Position numbers and translations under genes: made by a program. Of a stretch of DNA of 64,000 nt, positions 35,101-47,100 are shown piece by piece (position 1 is the stretch's first letter; the number at the start of each line of letters is the position of its first letter). The DNA comes from Stercorarius parasiticus (Eukaryota > Chordata > Aves > Charadriiformes > Stercorariidae): positions 1,278,695 to 1,342,694 of the forward strand of contig VWZL01000298.1 of assembly GCA_013396915.1 (NCBI GenBank), in the 5' to 3' direction. A model generated the notes under the pieces. The model had not been told where the DNA came from and made no database searches. It saw nothing but the letters and a program-made list of their open reading frames with translations.

Positions 35101-38100
35101 GCAGGAAGAAAAATGGTTGTCAGGCTGAGGGAGAAGGAATTTCAGGTCCATGGAAAGGATTTATTAGCACATCAAAACCCAGAGGTAGCAGGTTTTTTAA
35201 CAGAAGTGTTTAAAAGAAAACGTTGTTAATTAGACAGCAGGCTCAGAAGTGTGGCTTTCGGTTCTGATGAAAGTGTTCTACTCTCAGAAATCATTTATGC
35301 AGCGTAGTCTGATGTTATTCTTCTCACATAAAAAGTATTCTTGGATGTGAGTTGACAAGTGTCACACATGCTAATGAGAAAGGTGCTCTACTATTAATAG
35401 AGCTGTTGCATTATAAAGGAAACCAGTAGCTGTTATTGCTGGCTTCATGTTTATTGCATTACAAGAAACAGCATACATGACTGTAAAAGCTAAAAGCATC
35501 GATGCTTCTTTAGAAGCGACAGTTACCAATTTTATTAAAGTACTGTGAGAATTGGGTTTGAATCCTAACACCATCAGCTTACCTGTGCTGACCAATGCGG
35601 ATAGAATCGTTTAGGTTGGAAAAGACACTTAAGATCCTCAAGTCCAGCCATAAACCTAACACTGCCAAGTCCACCACTAAACCATGTCCCTAAGCACCAC
35701 CCCTACAATGAACAATGCTAGATTTCCCACCACCCTCATGGTGTACAAAGCCCTTAAAAGCCAGCTTTTAAAGATGGGCCAACTTCTGAATTTGGCTATG
35801 CTAACATAAATCCAGAGCAAGCCCACTGTACTTTATACTAATATTAAAATTTTGTAACGAATATATGAGGACTCAGTTATGCCCCTTTCTTGAGCTTGGG
35901 GAAGAAGTATTTTTAGGCAATTTTAGGCAATTCTATGATCTGTCATCGCTATCTGTTTCACATGCCTCATAACGTCAGCACTCACCATGCCTACTGTAAC
36001 AGCTAAAACTAGGCACAACTAAGACCTCAGACAAAAACCCATTTGCCACAGGTATCACAGGGAACCTGTGGCTGACCGTGGACTATTTCTCGTCTCCCAA
36101 ACTTGTGCCACAATTCCTTCCCCATCTGCCTCAGCAGGGAGCAAAAAGGAGAGAAGAGACCCCACAGACATTTTCTCTTTGGTTGAATTTTTACAACTGC
36201 TTGACCCAGTGGCCAAGCAGCTCTCTCTACTTACTACCAGGTGATTTCAAGGTTCAGCTTTATTGTGCCAAGGTCGTTAATGTCTACTGCAACCACCTGA
36301 GGCCGAGCTGCAAACAGGTCTTTTGTTTCACAGGTAACACTTCCCACAAGGATGTGAGTAGCAAGTCCTTTAACTTCTGTGACCTGTAAGAGAGAAGAAC
36401 AAGACATCTAGGACCACACAAGGCACTGCAATCCTTAATTAAAAAGCAATGGGTTTGATTTTCTGGCCTGGACCCTTCGCTAAAAGGCTTCCAAAATATG
36501 CCTGTCTGTTGCCTCTTCATTACTTATAAATTACTTATAAAAATAAATCAGATTTATTTTTTTAATAAATGCGTAGTTGCATATGATCATGCTTCTATGT
36601 TTTCTTTATATTTTTACGGGTGTCAGAACAACCACACTGGCTCAGACCAAAGAGCTCTCCAGCCGTGGTATCAGGTCTTTTGCAGTGACCATAAGCAGAG
36701 CGTAAGGGAAGAGCAAGACCAGGGAGAGCATATCAGATGTTTTCCCATCTAATACTCTCTCAGGAATGGACAATTTTCATGACAGGCAATCTCCTGATGT
36801 AGCTGGCCTACTTAGTAATTCCCAAGGGAGCTCTCTTCTATGTATTTGTCTGTTGTAACTCTGAAGCCATGGAATTGCATCTACAGTGGCCTTGGCCTTC
36901 CACAGGTCTATTGGTGAGAAACCACCACCATACATTCTATAGTAAGAGTAGTGCAGAGCACTATTCATACTTATATATATATCTGCCTGAAAATTCAGAG
37001 GGAGAGTTACATATGCAGCTCCGATACACAAAGAAACCTTTGGCTATTTGCTTGAAAGTCAGTTCTTGAGCCTTTTATGTGGAAGTCCAAAACAGGTAAG
37101 AATATACACATTAACCTTAACAATACTGGGACTCTCATTTGTAGCTCTTGTGTACTACGAGAAAGGATTCTTTCCTAAACTTCCACCCTAAAACTGTGTT
37201 GTTAGATTGGGGAGAGTGACTCACCTCATGTCACAATTTGACTGTCTATGAAAACTTACCATCTCACACATTTGGGATTATTTTGTTGGTGATTTTGTAA
37301 TTGCTTGCATTTTTTTCATGAAGGTTTTGTAGTGTCTAAGTGGGACGTTTCCCATGAGACTTTGAAGACTCTCCCCTGTTTAAGCTGCCTAAGCAGGGAC
37401 ATCTGGCATAATTATTAGCAGCAATTTCTAGACAGGGGTCCGGGAATGGGTATCTCTGAGTTGGAGGTTTGTTGGAAATAGAGCACATGGGAACGTGGAC
37501 CTTCAGCCAGCAGAAAACTGTCTAGGGAGGCCTGGGGCAATGAAGGGATGAAGCAGTGGTGGAAAGACTCTGGTTTGGGATGAAAAGCCGCTGCTGACTC
37601 CTAGGAGTTGCCAAAGTTGCTCTTTCCCTGGGGAATGGGGCATAGAGTAAGAGGAAAGCCAACGCTTGCAGGCATTAAGAAATCCGGGGAACTGCTGTGC
37701 CCTAGGAAGCTGCCAAAAAGTCAGAGTGGTTTTTCTACATGCCCCCATCTCGCTGTGAGCAGAAACCTGACAGCAGTGCTACCTCCCGCTGTCACACTGC
37801 TGTTCTGCGCAGGGTGGTGGGACTGGACCTCAGGATGCTCCAGCTTATGCGCAACTGGCCCCCGTGCGAGTTCAAATGAGAGAACTACCCATTTCTCCAG
37901 ATCAGCAGATGCTGCTCTCTTACCTGAGCGGTATTAACAAACTCAGCAGCAGTGGGATTTTTGGGGGTTGGGTTTGTTGTTTCCTGAATGCTGTTAGCAA
38001 TCAGGTTTCCAGCGTTCCCATGTTTCTGGTGCAAATAATCTGAGCTGCTGGAGAGCGATGTGAGGCAAGGCTCCTGGTAGTATGGCTACGACACCAGTCT

Positions 38101-41100
38101 GGGGAGAGATAGGACAACCTCTCCCGCAGGACTCCCAAACTGATTACAGTCTTGTAGCATCTACATTGGACAATACTATAGCACTCCATGTGTGTAGGTG
38201 CGTTGGAAATACTAATGATAGCTCATTTCCAAAGCATTTAATGATCTGCTGCTGCGTTTTTGCTGATGGCACATGAGAAGGCAGCTTCTTGACTCCTGCC
38301 TTGCTTGCAGGCAAAGGACTTAGCATGCGTACCTTAATGGAGATCAGCCCAACAATGAGAGGGAGGAAAACCATTTCTTCTCCGTCCCAGCTTTGCTTGC
38401 CATTGACTTCTATTTTGCCTTTCAGTTTCCACCGCTGGCGACCGTAGCGCATGAAAATCTGAAAAAGAAAAATCCTCTTATTTTCTTGAGAAACCTGCTC
38501 TCGTGACGCACAAATATCAGAAACAGAATTGGGGAAGGGGTCTGAAGTAGGTTGGAAGAGTTAGTGGTGTAGGTGCTGCCCTTCTGCTTCCCATCATGCC
38601 AGAAGGAAAAGGTCTATCCTGCAGGATCTCTGCCTCTCAGCTCTCCAAATCACTCCTTTTGATAAGGCACCCCTCACCCCGGCTTTCACCGGCTTTCACC
38701 TTTGTGTAACTCGATGACTGCTAACATTTTTTTTTCAGGAGTTTTAACTCTGTCTACAGGAGAAGTGGCAGTGGTGGTGGTGGGGAAATTTGGGAGGGCA
38801 AGAGGAAGGCCCCTGCAGCCTTTCCTAGCACCTGCAGCTTGCTGGATCTGCTGCCTCCCCAAGCAGGAGAGAGGGCAGGTGAGCTTCTGGCCATCCACTG
38901 TCAATGGGAGACTTTGGCTGGCTGGTGATGGAAATGAATGAGACCCCCACAGTGCAACACAGTTTGAAGCAGTAAGAGCAGAAAAGCCCGTTCTGGGCTG
39001 CGGGGATGGCTGGGAGAGACCTGCACCAACTAATCGGCCCCACAGAGGAACCACATGCTGCTTGCAGGCGTGAGAGGGGCAGGAGAGATTTGTCACAGGG
39101 AACGAGAGTGGGAACAAATGAATTGATGATCAGGACAGCTGGGAAGTACAGTTTGGGGGAGATCCATACTCAATTTGAGAATTTCTTGCAGGGTAAGCTC
39201 TGTTCCGGGTAGAGCTGGAGGCTTTTATTTTAATCCATCTCTAATTAACCTGCTCTTGATGTTCTCCACTGGAACACTGCAGTGACCGGAGATCCTGACA
39301 CAGCCTCACAGCAGGTAACATGTGGGTCTCAAGAAATGTGTCTTTCTGCTAGCCGGCTTTATGAGGAAGTAAAGTCTCAACATTCAGTAAAGGATACTTG
39401 CAAGGACTTGTTCAATTTGCTCTGCGTGCATGGGATGGGGCATATGCTTTTTTCCAGGGGAATTAGAAATGTTTGTCACGAATAGGACAGTGAGAAGCAT
39501 GCCCTCATTCTGTAAGACACTTAAAAAATAACGGGGTTTTGCTTGTGGGTTTGTTTTTGTGTTTTTTTTTTAATTTACATTTTTAAAATTAAAAAAAAAA
39601 AACAACCACAAAAACTTGTAGTTCTTTGACCAGCCATCATCCAGTGCTCTGAATATAATTTTCTGTCTTCTGACAGATGTCCTGACCTAGGCAGCCATAA
39701 AGCAAACTGCAAGGTTTTTCAGTGCATATACTGGAAAAATAATAGCCTGGGGTGCTGATGTGGAAAGGGTTTATTCATCGCGATATAAAAAGCAGCAGAA
39801 ATCTGCCGTTCTTTTGCTAGTAACCAAACCGTAAACCAACGCAGACACACCTCGTATTGATCTCCCGGGCAGAGCCGAGCGAAGCCAGCCAGACCTGCGA
39901 AGGAAAGACAGAGAGGGGCTGTTGGAGGGCCTGGGGGTGCTCCGGGGAGCAGCAGCGGGGTGCCCCGGGGATGCTGCGGGATGCCCGGGGCCGCCGCTGC
40001 CGCGCTCGGACAGGAGAGGGCGGCAGCCCCCCGGCAGCAGCTCCGCCGGGAAGTATTTAACCCCCTCTCCTCTTACTGCTGCCTCCGCACCCTCCAAACC
40101 AAGACTAACACCAACCCCCCCATATTATTATTTTTTTTTTTTTGGTATACAATTCATCGGGTTGTGGGTTTTTTTGCATATCAAAGATTTGCACTTTCCA
40201 TCTTCTTTCCCCGCCCCCCCCCCCCAACAGCTCAAATTATTCTATAATAATTACAGAAAAAGAAGAAACAGCTTCCTGACGTCATCTGGCTTCAGAAACC
40301 GAGCTTAGCACCCTTACTACGGCGATGCGTAGGCGAGCTGCTGATTACCACGTAGCACTTGCTGCTTAACGCTAATCAGACCGAGCTATACATTTTAACA
40401 CAGATTTCTTTTTAGTGCATCCTCATAGAAACAGAAGAGGGGCTCCTTCTGTTTAGTGCTTCGATAACATTATAATTCTCATACAATCTGAATATCTTTC
40501 AGTAGTAAGTACATCAAGAAACATGACTAACATCTGTAATGTGCAATTTATCCTGTCTTTCCCCAGAGGAGGAGGAGTAGCGCAGCAAAACACTTGTGGT
40601 ATATGTTTGGTTCATTTTTTTAACTTATTTTTTAAAGGTAGGACATAACGATGCTATTTCTATACTGGCACTGTGCATATGAAATGGAAAGTATCCTGAG
40701 GCTTGTGACCATCCTGAAATCCCAAGGATGCTACCATCCCTCTCCCGGCCTTGTGACCTTCTTCTACCAGATGCATCTGGTTGGTTTTCTTTAATCTAAT
40801 CCGCTGCCTCCACAGAGGAAACCTCTTCTTTCTGTCAGATCTCCTCAGTAGGTAGCTATTGCACTTGTTTTGGTATAAAAATTTACCTGGCTTTGCCTGG
40901 CTAAGCCTAAAACATGCCTCTGGTGTTGCAATGCCCAATGAAACCAGTTTGAAGACACACACAGTCTGTGGCAGAGAAAGGAATGAAAACAAACTTTCTG
41001 GGGTCTTTGGGCTGGACTTATCCTAAAACGCTGTGTCTGAACATACATGGGAGTGCTAAAATCAAGGCAAGTATGATGAACCCTAGTGTTGGCTTTATTT

Positions 41101-44100
41101 AGCAGGCTGAATTAGTCCTGCTACCTGGACTGTAGGAGCAACTAGACCCCTGCATGCAGTCATGGCCTGTCCCTGATCCCCCTCTTCCATTTCTTTGACC
41201 AGAAAAGAGTTTTCTTTGGTCATCTTACTGTGCAGCAGAACTGAGAGGCCCTTGCTTAGAGATCATATTACCAATTCCTTTCTAATTTATTTACTGTTTA
41301 TAAATAATTCAAGCTTGCTAGCACTCCACTGCTGCTCCTCTCTCCCCAGGCATGCTTTTATAAGTGAATTTGATCTCTGCTGGGACATCACTGAAAGTAT
41401 CTGAGAAAAATAAAAGGTCTTTTCTTTGCTCAGTGGATGGGGTGGGCAGGGAAATGCATCTTAAAACTCCACATGGACATTGTCCAGAGTCGAAGTCTGT
41501 GAGCGGTGATTGGCCCAACCAGGCTGGTCAAATCTCTTCAGCCTGATGAAGAGGGGGCTAACCGCTGACTTGATTACAGGGGATAAGTACTTTCACAGGA
41601 AGCAACTTTTTGGTAACTAAATGGCCCTTGGAGACCAAACGCATGGCAGGAGCCAATGGCTCTCTTGTACCATTTGAAATATCACACCTTTGTAAAAGCA
41701 CTCTCCTGGGCTTGTAATGCAGGTCAGATGGGAGGCTGCTCCTGGAGTGTCAGCATAAGTAATTAGGGGGTAGGGTCATTACGTGGCTGTGGTACGGTGG
41801 CAGCACACCAGTGTCCTTCGTTGGCAGGGCCACCTGGAGTTCATGCAGCATGTACACCTCCGCTCGTGTGCAGGATGCTGACACATGGGCCGTGGTTGCT
41901 GGTGCTGGGCTCAGTGTTGCAGAGCCCCTGGTGCGTCAGGCCAGCGTCTTGCTCTCCCTAAGTGAAACAGCTGAGTGCTCTACCTCCTGCTGTCCTGGCA
42001 CTTCCAAAAAGGTACAGGGGCACTTCCCTATACATCATAACAGGACACACAGTTTCCATGCAGGAACTTCTAAATTTCTACTCTGGGTTTCCCTGCTTAA
42101 TATCAACAACTGATTAATCCTAAGCAGTAATTAAAGCCTGCTGGCAAGTTTATTATCTTTATTTTTAAAAAGATTAGGCTTTTTTTTTTTTTTTAAATCA
42201 GTCATAAAACCACAGTGTGGGTCCCCTGCTTCCTGACAGTACTGTGTAGGTTGGCTTGCTTTCAGTGTAAGTGACAGAGGGCACAAAATAAAAATAACTT
42301 TCACTGGAATGGTTAGGAACAGATAAGCTTTGGGGAGAGGAATGCTTTGATTTTAAATTAGATCCTAAAGTTAGCTGGATATGCTGCAATACAACATAAG
42401 GGGGAAGCTTGCTGCGTGATCTGCAGGCTTTTGTGCTAGAGTTGTTGCGAGCTTTTAGCAATAGCAATGGCTGGACTGTCCTATTGGATTCCTATTCCCA
42501 GGGAAAACTATCTAGATGATAGAAATCTTAGCTGTCCTAATCAGAGAACACTTAATGATACACCATTTCTCTTTGCAATCTTCTAATTTGGGCTTCTTTA
42601 TGTTATGAGAACCAGGTTCAGAAGTAGATGCTGTTTCTGGCTCGTGCTCCGCTCCTGTGTGTGAGCGCAGCGCCTGGCTCCTGCAGAGCCCTTGAGCTTT
42701 CCTGCAGGATTCGGGCATACAAAAGAGAAGGGGTCAGACCTTTTCAGCCCAGTCCTTTGCGATGCCATGACGCCTTCTGCAACGTGTCCTGCTGTCAGGA
42801 ACCGTACATCACACTGCGCTTACAGCAAGTGAGGAAAGGCTCCAAGGGGTCTGGCCTGATGCCATTCCCCTTCTACACTGCGTGACCTGGTGCTTCCTTC
42901 AGTGTGTCCACACTGCAGTTCTGCTGTGGGTTTTTCTATAGAAATAACTGGCTCAGGCTCTGTGTGTCCATCCGGTAACTTTACACCTATGCATCTCTGA
43001 CTGCCTTTCCAGTACCTAAGAGCAGGGGCTTTAAAACCTGAGGTTTGGTGCTGTGAGACAATGCTAGGAGAACTACAATAGCTGCTGCCCTTGTTTTCTC
43101 TAGTATGAAAGGCTGGAGTAATTATTTTAACTTGCTCTAAGCTAGATAATCTCTCATGCACTGCAACCGCTGGAGACAACTACTCATAGCTGTGGCAGGG
43201 CAGGCAAAAGCAAAACCCTGTATGAGATTTGTGAACTCTAAAAACTCCACCAATACCGTGGGTTTTTTAAATGGGTGAGATTTCTAGTGAAGAATTAAGA
43301 GTCCACAAATGTTTAGATGCTCATTTTGTTTTACAGAACTATTTTCGTGCCAGTGATTGAAGATTCAAAAAAGATATCCCCTCACAATCTCTTCAAGACA
43401 TTTAGTCTTAAGGCGATAACAGCATTAGCAATACCTAGTGATTCACTGAGGCTTCAGGTAAAACTGATTCTATTGTATTCAAGCCCATGAAGTCCCCTGT
43501 CATAAAGAAAAAGAATAAAACTGAAAGGTGAATGCCACCTCTGAGTTATCTAAGTGTTTAAATGGTAAACTACTCCCAGGTCTTTGCTTTTTTACATTTG
43601 TTCAAAAATAGTAGTAGCAGAATCAGCAAAAGTGAGGGACTTAGAAAGAGCTGATGTCAAATTAAGAAAGTATTTAGAACTTCAGCTCCATAGGCATTCA
43701 CATAATTTCCCAGTCATCTTCTGAAAGGATTATGGAAATAGAGGCAAAAGGTACAGCAGCCTTCGAAACTGAATTGCTTTGGCTGTTAGGAGGAGTGTTT
43801 GTGGGAGGTAATTAGCCTTGAAAACAAGCAGCAGCACCTCAGAAAGTCTCTCTGCAAGCTTTGATGTTCCTGGCTCTGTGATCCTTTCCGCTGGGCAGAG
43901 GTCTAGGTTGGGGGTTTGAAGGCTCAGCAATGGGTGCAGTGGGGGAAAACCTCACCTATCATAAATACACGTCAAACCAGTGTGTCTCAATGCCCTCGCT
44001 AACGTGCTACTGTGCAGGGGGAACAAAGGGAAAGGTGAAAAGGCAATTACCTTTCATCTTGATGCAAAATTCCCCCAATAGGTTTTCCAGCTCTGCTTCT

Positions 44101-47100
44101 ATGGTACACATGTTCTGTGTTGGAAAAGAGAATAGTGAGGTCAGAAAAACCCTCTTTCTGCCTTTTTCTTTTTTTTTTTAAGGTCTATTTGGAAAGAGAA
44201 GCTTCTCTGCTAGACAGCTGAAAGATATTTTACAATGAAGTCAACCTGCCAGAGCCATCCTTGCTGTTTAGCTAGGTCTGGCCCTAAAAATGGCAGCTAT
44301 GCCTGCTCGTCACAAAGCTGAATGTAACCCTGTGCTCTAATCCTCCTGTTGGCAGAGGGCAGTTGTGGCCCTTGAATCGTAACCTGGTCACTGTCCCAGT
44401 CCGCTCCGGCCAGGACACGTGCCAGCAGCAGCAGCTCCATGCCAGAGTGGCTCCCAGCATGTTTTTAACCTCTCCAGAAACGGGGACTACATTAAGAAAA
44501 GAAAAAAGGCTGTGGGAGATGGGTACCAGATCCCCTCCGGTTCTTCCTTCAGATTTCGGAAGGCTGTCACAGCTCGTGTGCTGGGATGTTTGTGACATTA
44601 TTAGGCCCTTCCTCATCTACTGCCTGTTTAATAAAATAGGTGCTGATCCCAGCAAGTAAAACAGGATAGGATGCAGCAGATGTCTGCGTACACATGGGTT
44701 CCAGCCAACCTGTCATCCCGAAAACCTGCAGGTTGGGAAGGACAAAGCTAGTATATATGTAGATTTGGGGCAGATTTATGTTTTTCTCTTGTGCAGCAGT
44801 TCCTGGGTATAACCCTGCTCTCATAGAGCATGAACATTACTATTTCAAGGAGCTCTTTGGGCCCATGTTACCCATCTCTGTAAGCCATCAGGTATTCACC
44901 TGACAATGAACAAAGAAATAATAATTCCTCTTTGCTGATTTTGCTTTTAGTTCTTTATTCTGGATGAAATTCTCCCTGAAATCAGTGGCAAAGTTCCCGT
45001 GGCCTTCAAAGAGCGTGAGAGCAACAGACTAAACGGATGAGGATTTACCTCTGTGTACTCCTTGTAACTCCTGTTGATTTCGGTTAGACTCTCTCGAGCT
45101 GCTTTGCTGGCCGGAGACATTGCAAAGGCTTGTTTCATTTTGCTGGCACCATCACAGAGACGTCTTTGGATACAATAGGCTTCGTAAAGCTCATCCACCT
45201 AGTGGGAACAATGAGGGCACATTGAAAAAAAAAACTGAGAAAACCCAACAAAATAACACCAACAAACAATGAAGTCATTTGCATTACAAGGAAACTCGGC
45301 CAAACTGTCAGATCCATTGGAAAGGGTGAGCAAATGAAGCTGTGATACTGTTACAGTCTTAAGAAACACAAGATAAAAATAACTTCCACTGTAAAAATCT
45401 CATTGCAGCAATATCAGATGCTGCCAACAATTCACCTGCTTGCCCTGCATGCCTTTAACCATTGCTGCTCCCTTTTGCCCCTGTCTGGGCTACCTACAGT
45501 CGTAACGGTAGGGCAGGTGTGCAGCAAGCTTCTCAGATACATCGGTGTGGAGAGATCTTTCAAAACCAACTGCAACAACCACACTGCCAAGGGGAACTGG
45601 ATGCATTAAATGGCACAGTTAATAGGGTCAGCAATGTCTTCTGTATTGCTAACGCCAGCCGTGGATTGAGACCGTTGCGATATTTGACTAATAGGTAATA
45701 ATGGAAGCAGAGAGTGATTTTTTTGAATTCTCACTGCCCATCCTCCAGCAACTGGGAGTCATCAGAATCAGCACAGGTAAAGGGCTTAGAAACAGCTGAT
45801 GTCAAATTAAGGAAGTATTTTTGAACTTCAGCCCCCAGGCATTCATGTAATTTCCTAGTAATCTCCTTAAAGTCCTTTGGCATGACTCAGGCACCCAACA
45901 TTTAGTAAGCAGCCTGGAAGTTTTGCAAAACCTACTCACACACTGTTTAAAGTCTCACCTGGATCTAGTTTCGGAGTGCGATGGATTTACACGTGTCTCA
46001 TGCTTTGGTTTCCCTTTTCACTCTAATCCCTGCACTGAATGTACACATTTACTCCACCTGAGCTGTTTGGTTGGAATCTACAGTGGTATAGCTGCTGTAC
46101 GTATGTGTGTGTATATATATATATCATAGAATCATAGAATCATAGGGTTGGAAGGGACCTCTGGAGATCACCTAGTCCAACCCCCCTNCAGTCCCCTAAT
46201 CATCCTTGTAGCCCTTGGTATATATTGATATATATTCATATAAACTTAATCTGCCAGATACAGGAGATGTAAGTTTTCTAACCTGACTTTACCAGGGTGA
46301 TGAGAAGAAAAGGAATAGAGAAAGCTGTCTCTTATTTCTGCTTCTAATGTCCCTGCTAAGATAGGGCAGTATTTGTTTTTTACCTAGAATAACTTTTTTT
46401 CCTTTGTTATCTCTGACATCAAGCGATCGCCCTGTGCCCCGTGGTGCTCATTGCTCACTAGTGAATTTTCACAGCAGAGTTCCTCCCTATGAAAGCAACC
46501 AGCGCCTTCGCTTCCTCGGTCTACGACTTTGTGTTGCTGCATTAGAGATGAGCCTGATGTGACGATCCAGCCATGTTCCAAATCCCCTTTTCCAAGCCTG
46601 CTTAACCTCTAACAAAAAGTGCTGTGGCTTACTTGTTTGGAGCAGGACTGTTCTTCCTGACAGCTTCAAAGCCTTCGGTTGACTTTTACAAGGCTGGCTT
46701 GGACACCCAGTGGCCAAAGCCCCTGACCTGAGGGAGCTCTCACCAAAACAGGGACCTCTTTGCAAAGTCAAAGAGTTCAGCCAAGGGTAATGGAGGCACA
46801 GGTAGCATTTTGCCATTTCAAAGTTACAAAAAAAGCTTCTGGGAGTCATATCCACTCCTATTTCTCTTGCAAGTCAGCAAGCTAAAGACAGCTGCTATAA
46901 ATAGCTGTCACTTGGCATTTATCTCTGCCATCGGGGTGGAGTGTTAACCCAGGGCTGATGTCCTTCCCCTGCCCATGCAAGCAGGGAGAGGGCAGGCTCA
47001 TCTTTCCCCCTAAATACGTGGGGTCCTCTGCTGCGCATCCCCTTTTCCTCGCTCTGCTTCCTGTACGGAGCGGTGGCCCTGGTTTGGTATAGCTGAAAAA

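Noticed and set aside
36231..36240. GTAGTA as the donor of the exon at 36235
   Set aside because: Using it would break the reading phase; the neighbouring GTAAGT is a better consensus and restores the Trp-Tyr-Pro-Phe junction.
39771..40097. 108-codon - strand frame overlapping the 44-base RIPOR2 exon, considered as an alternative N-terminus
   Set aside because: It reads the exon in a different frame from RIPOR2, so it cannot be an in-frame alternative start.
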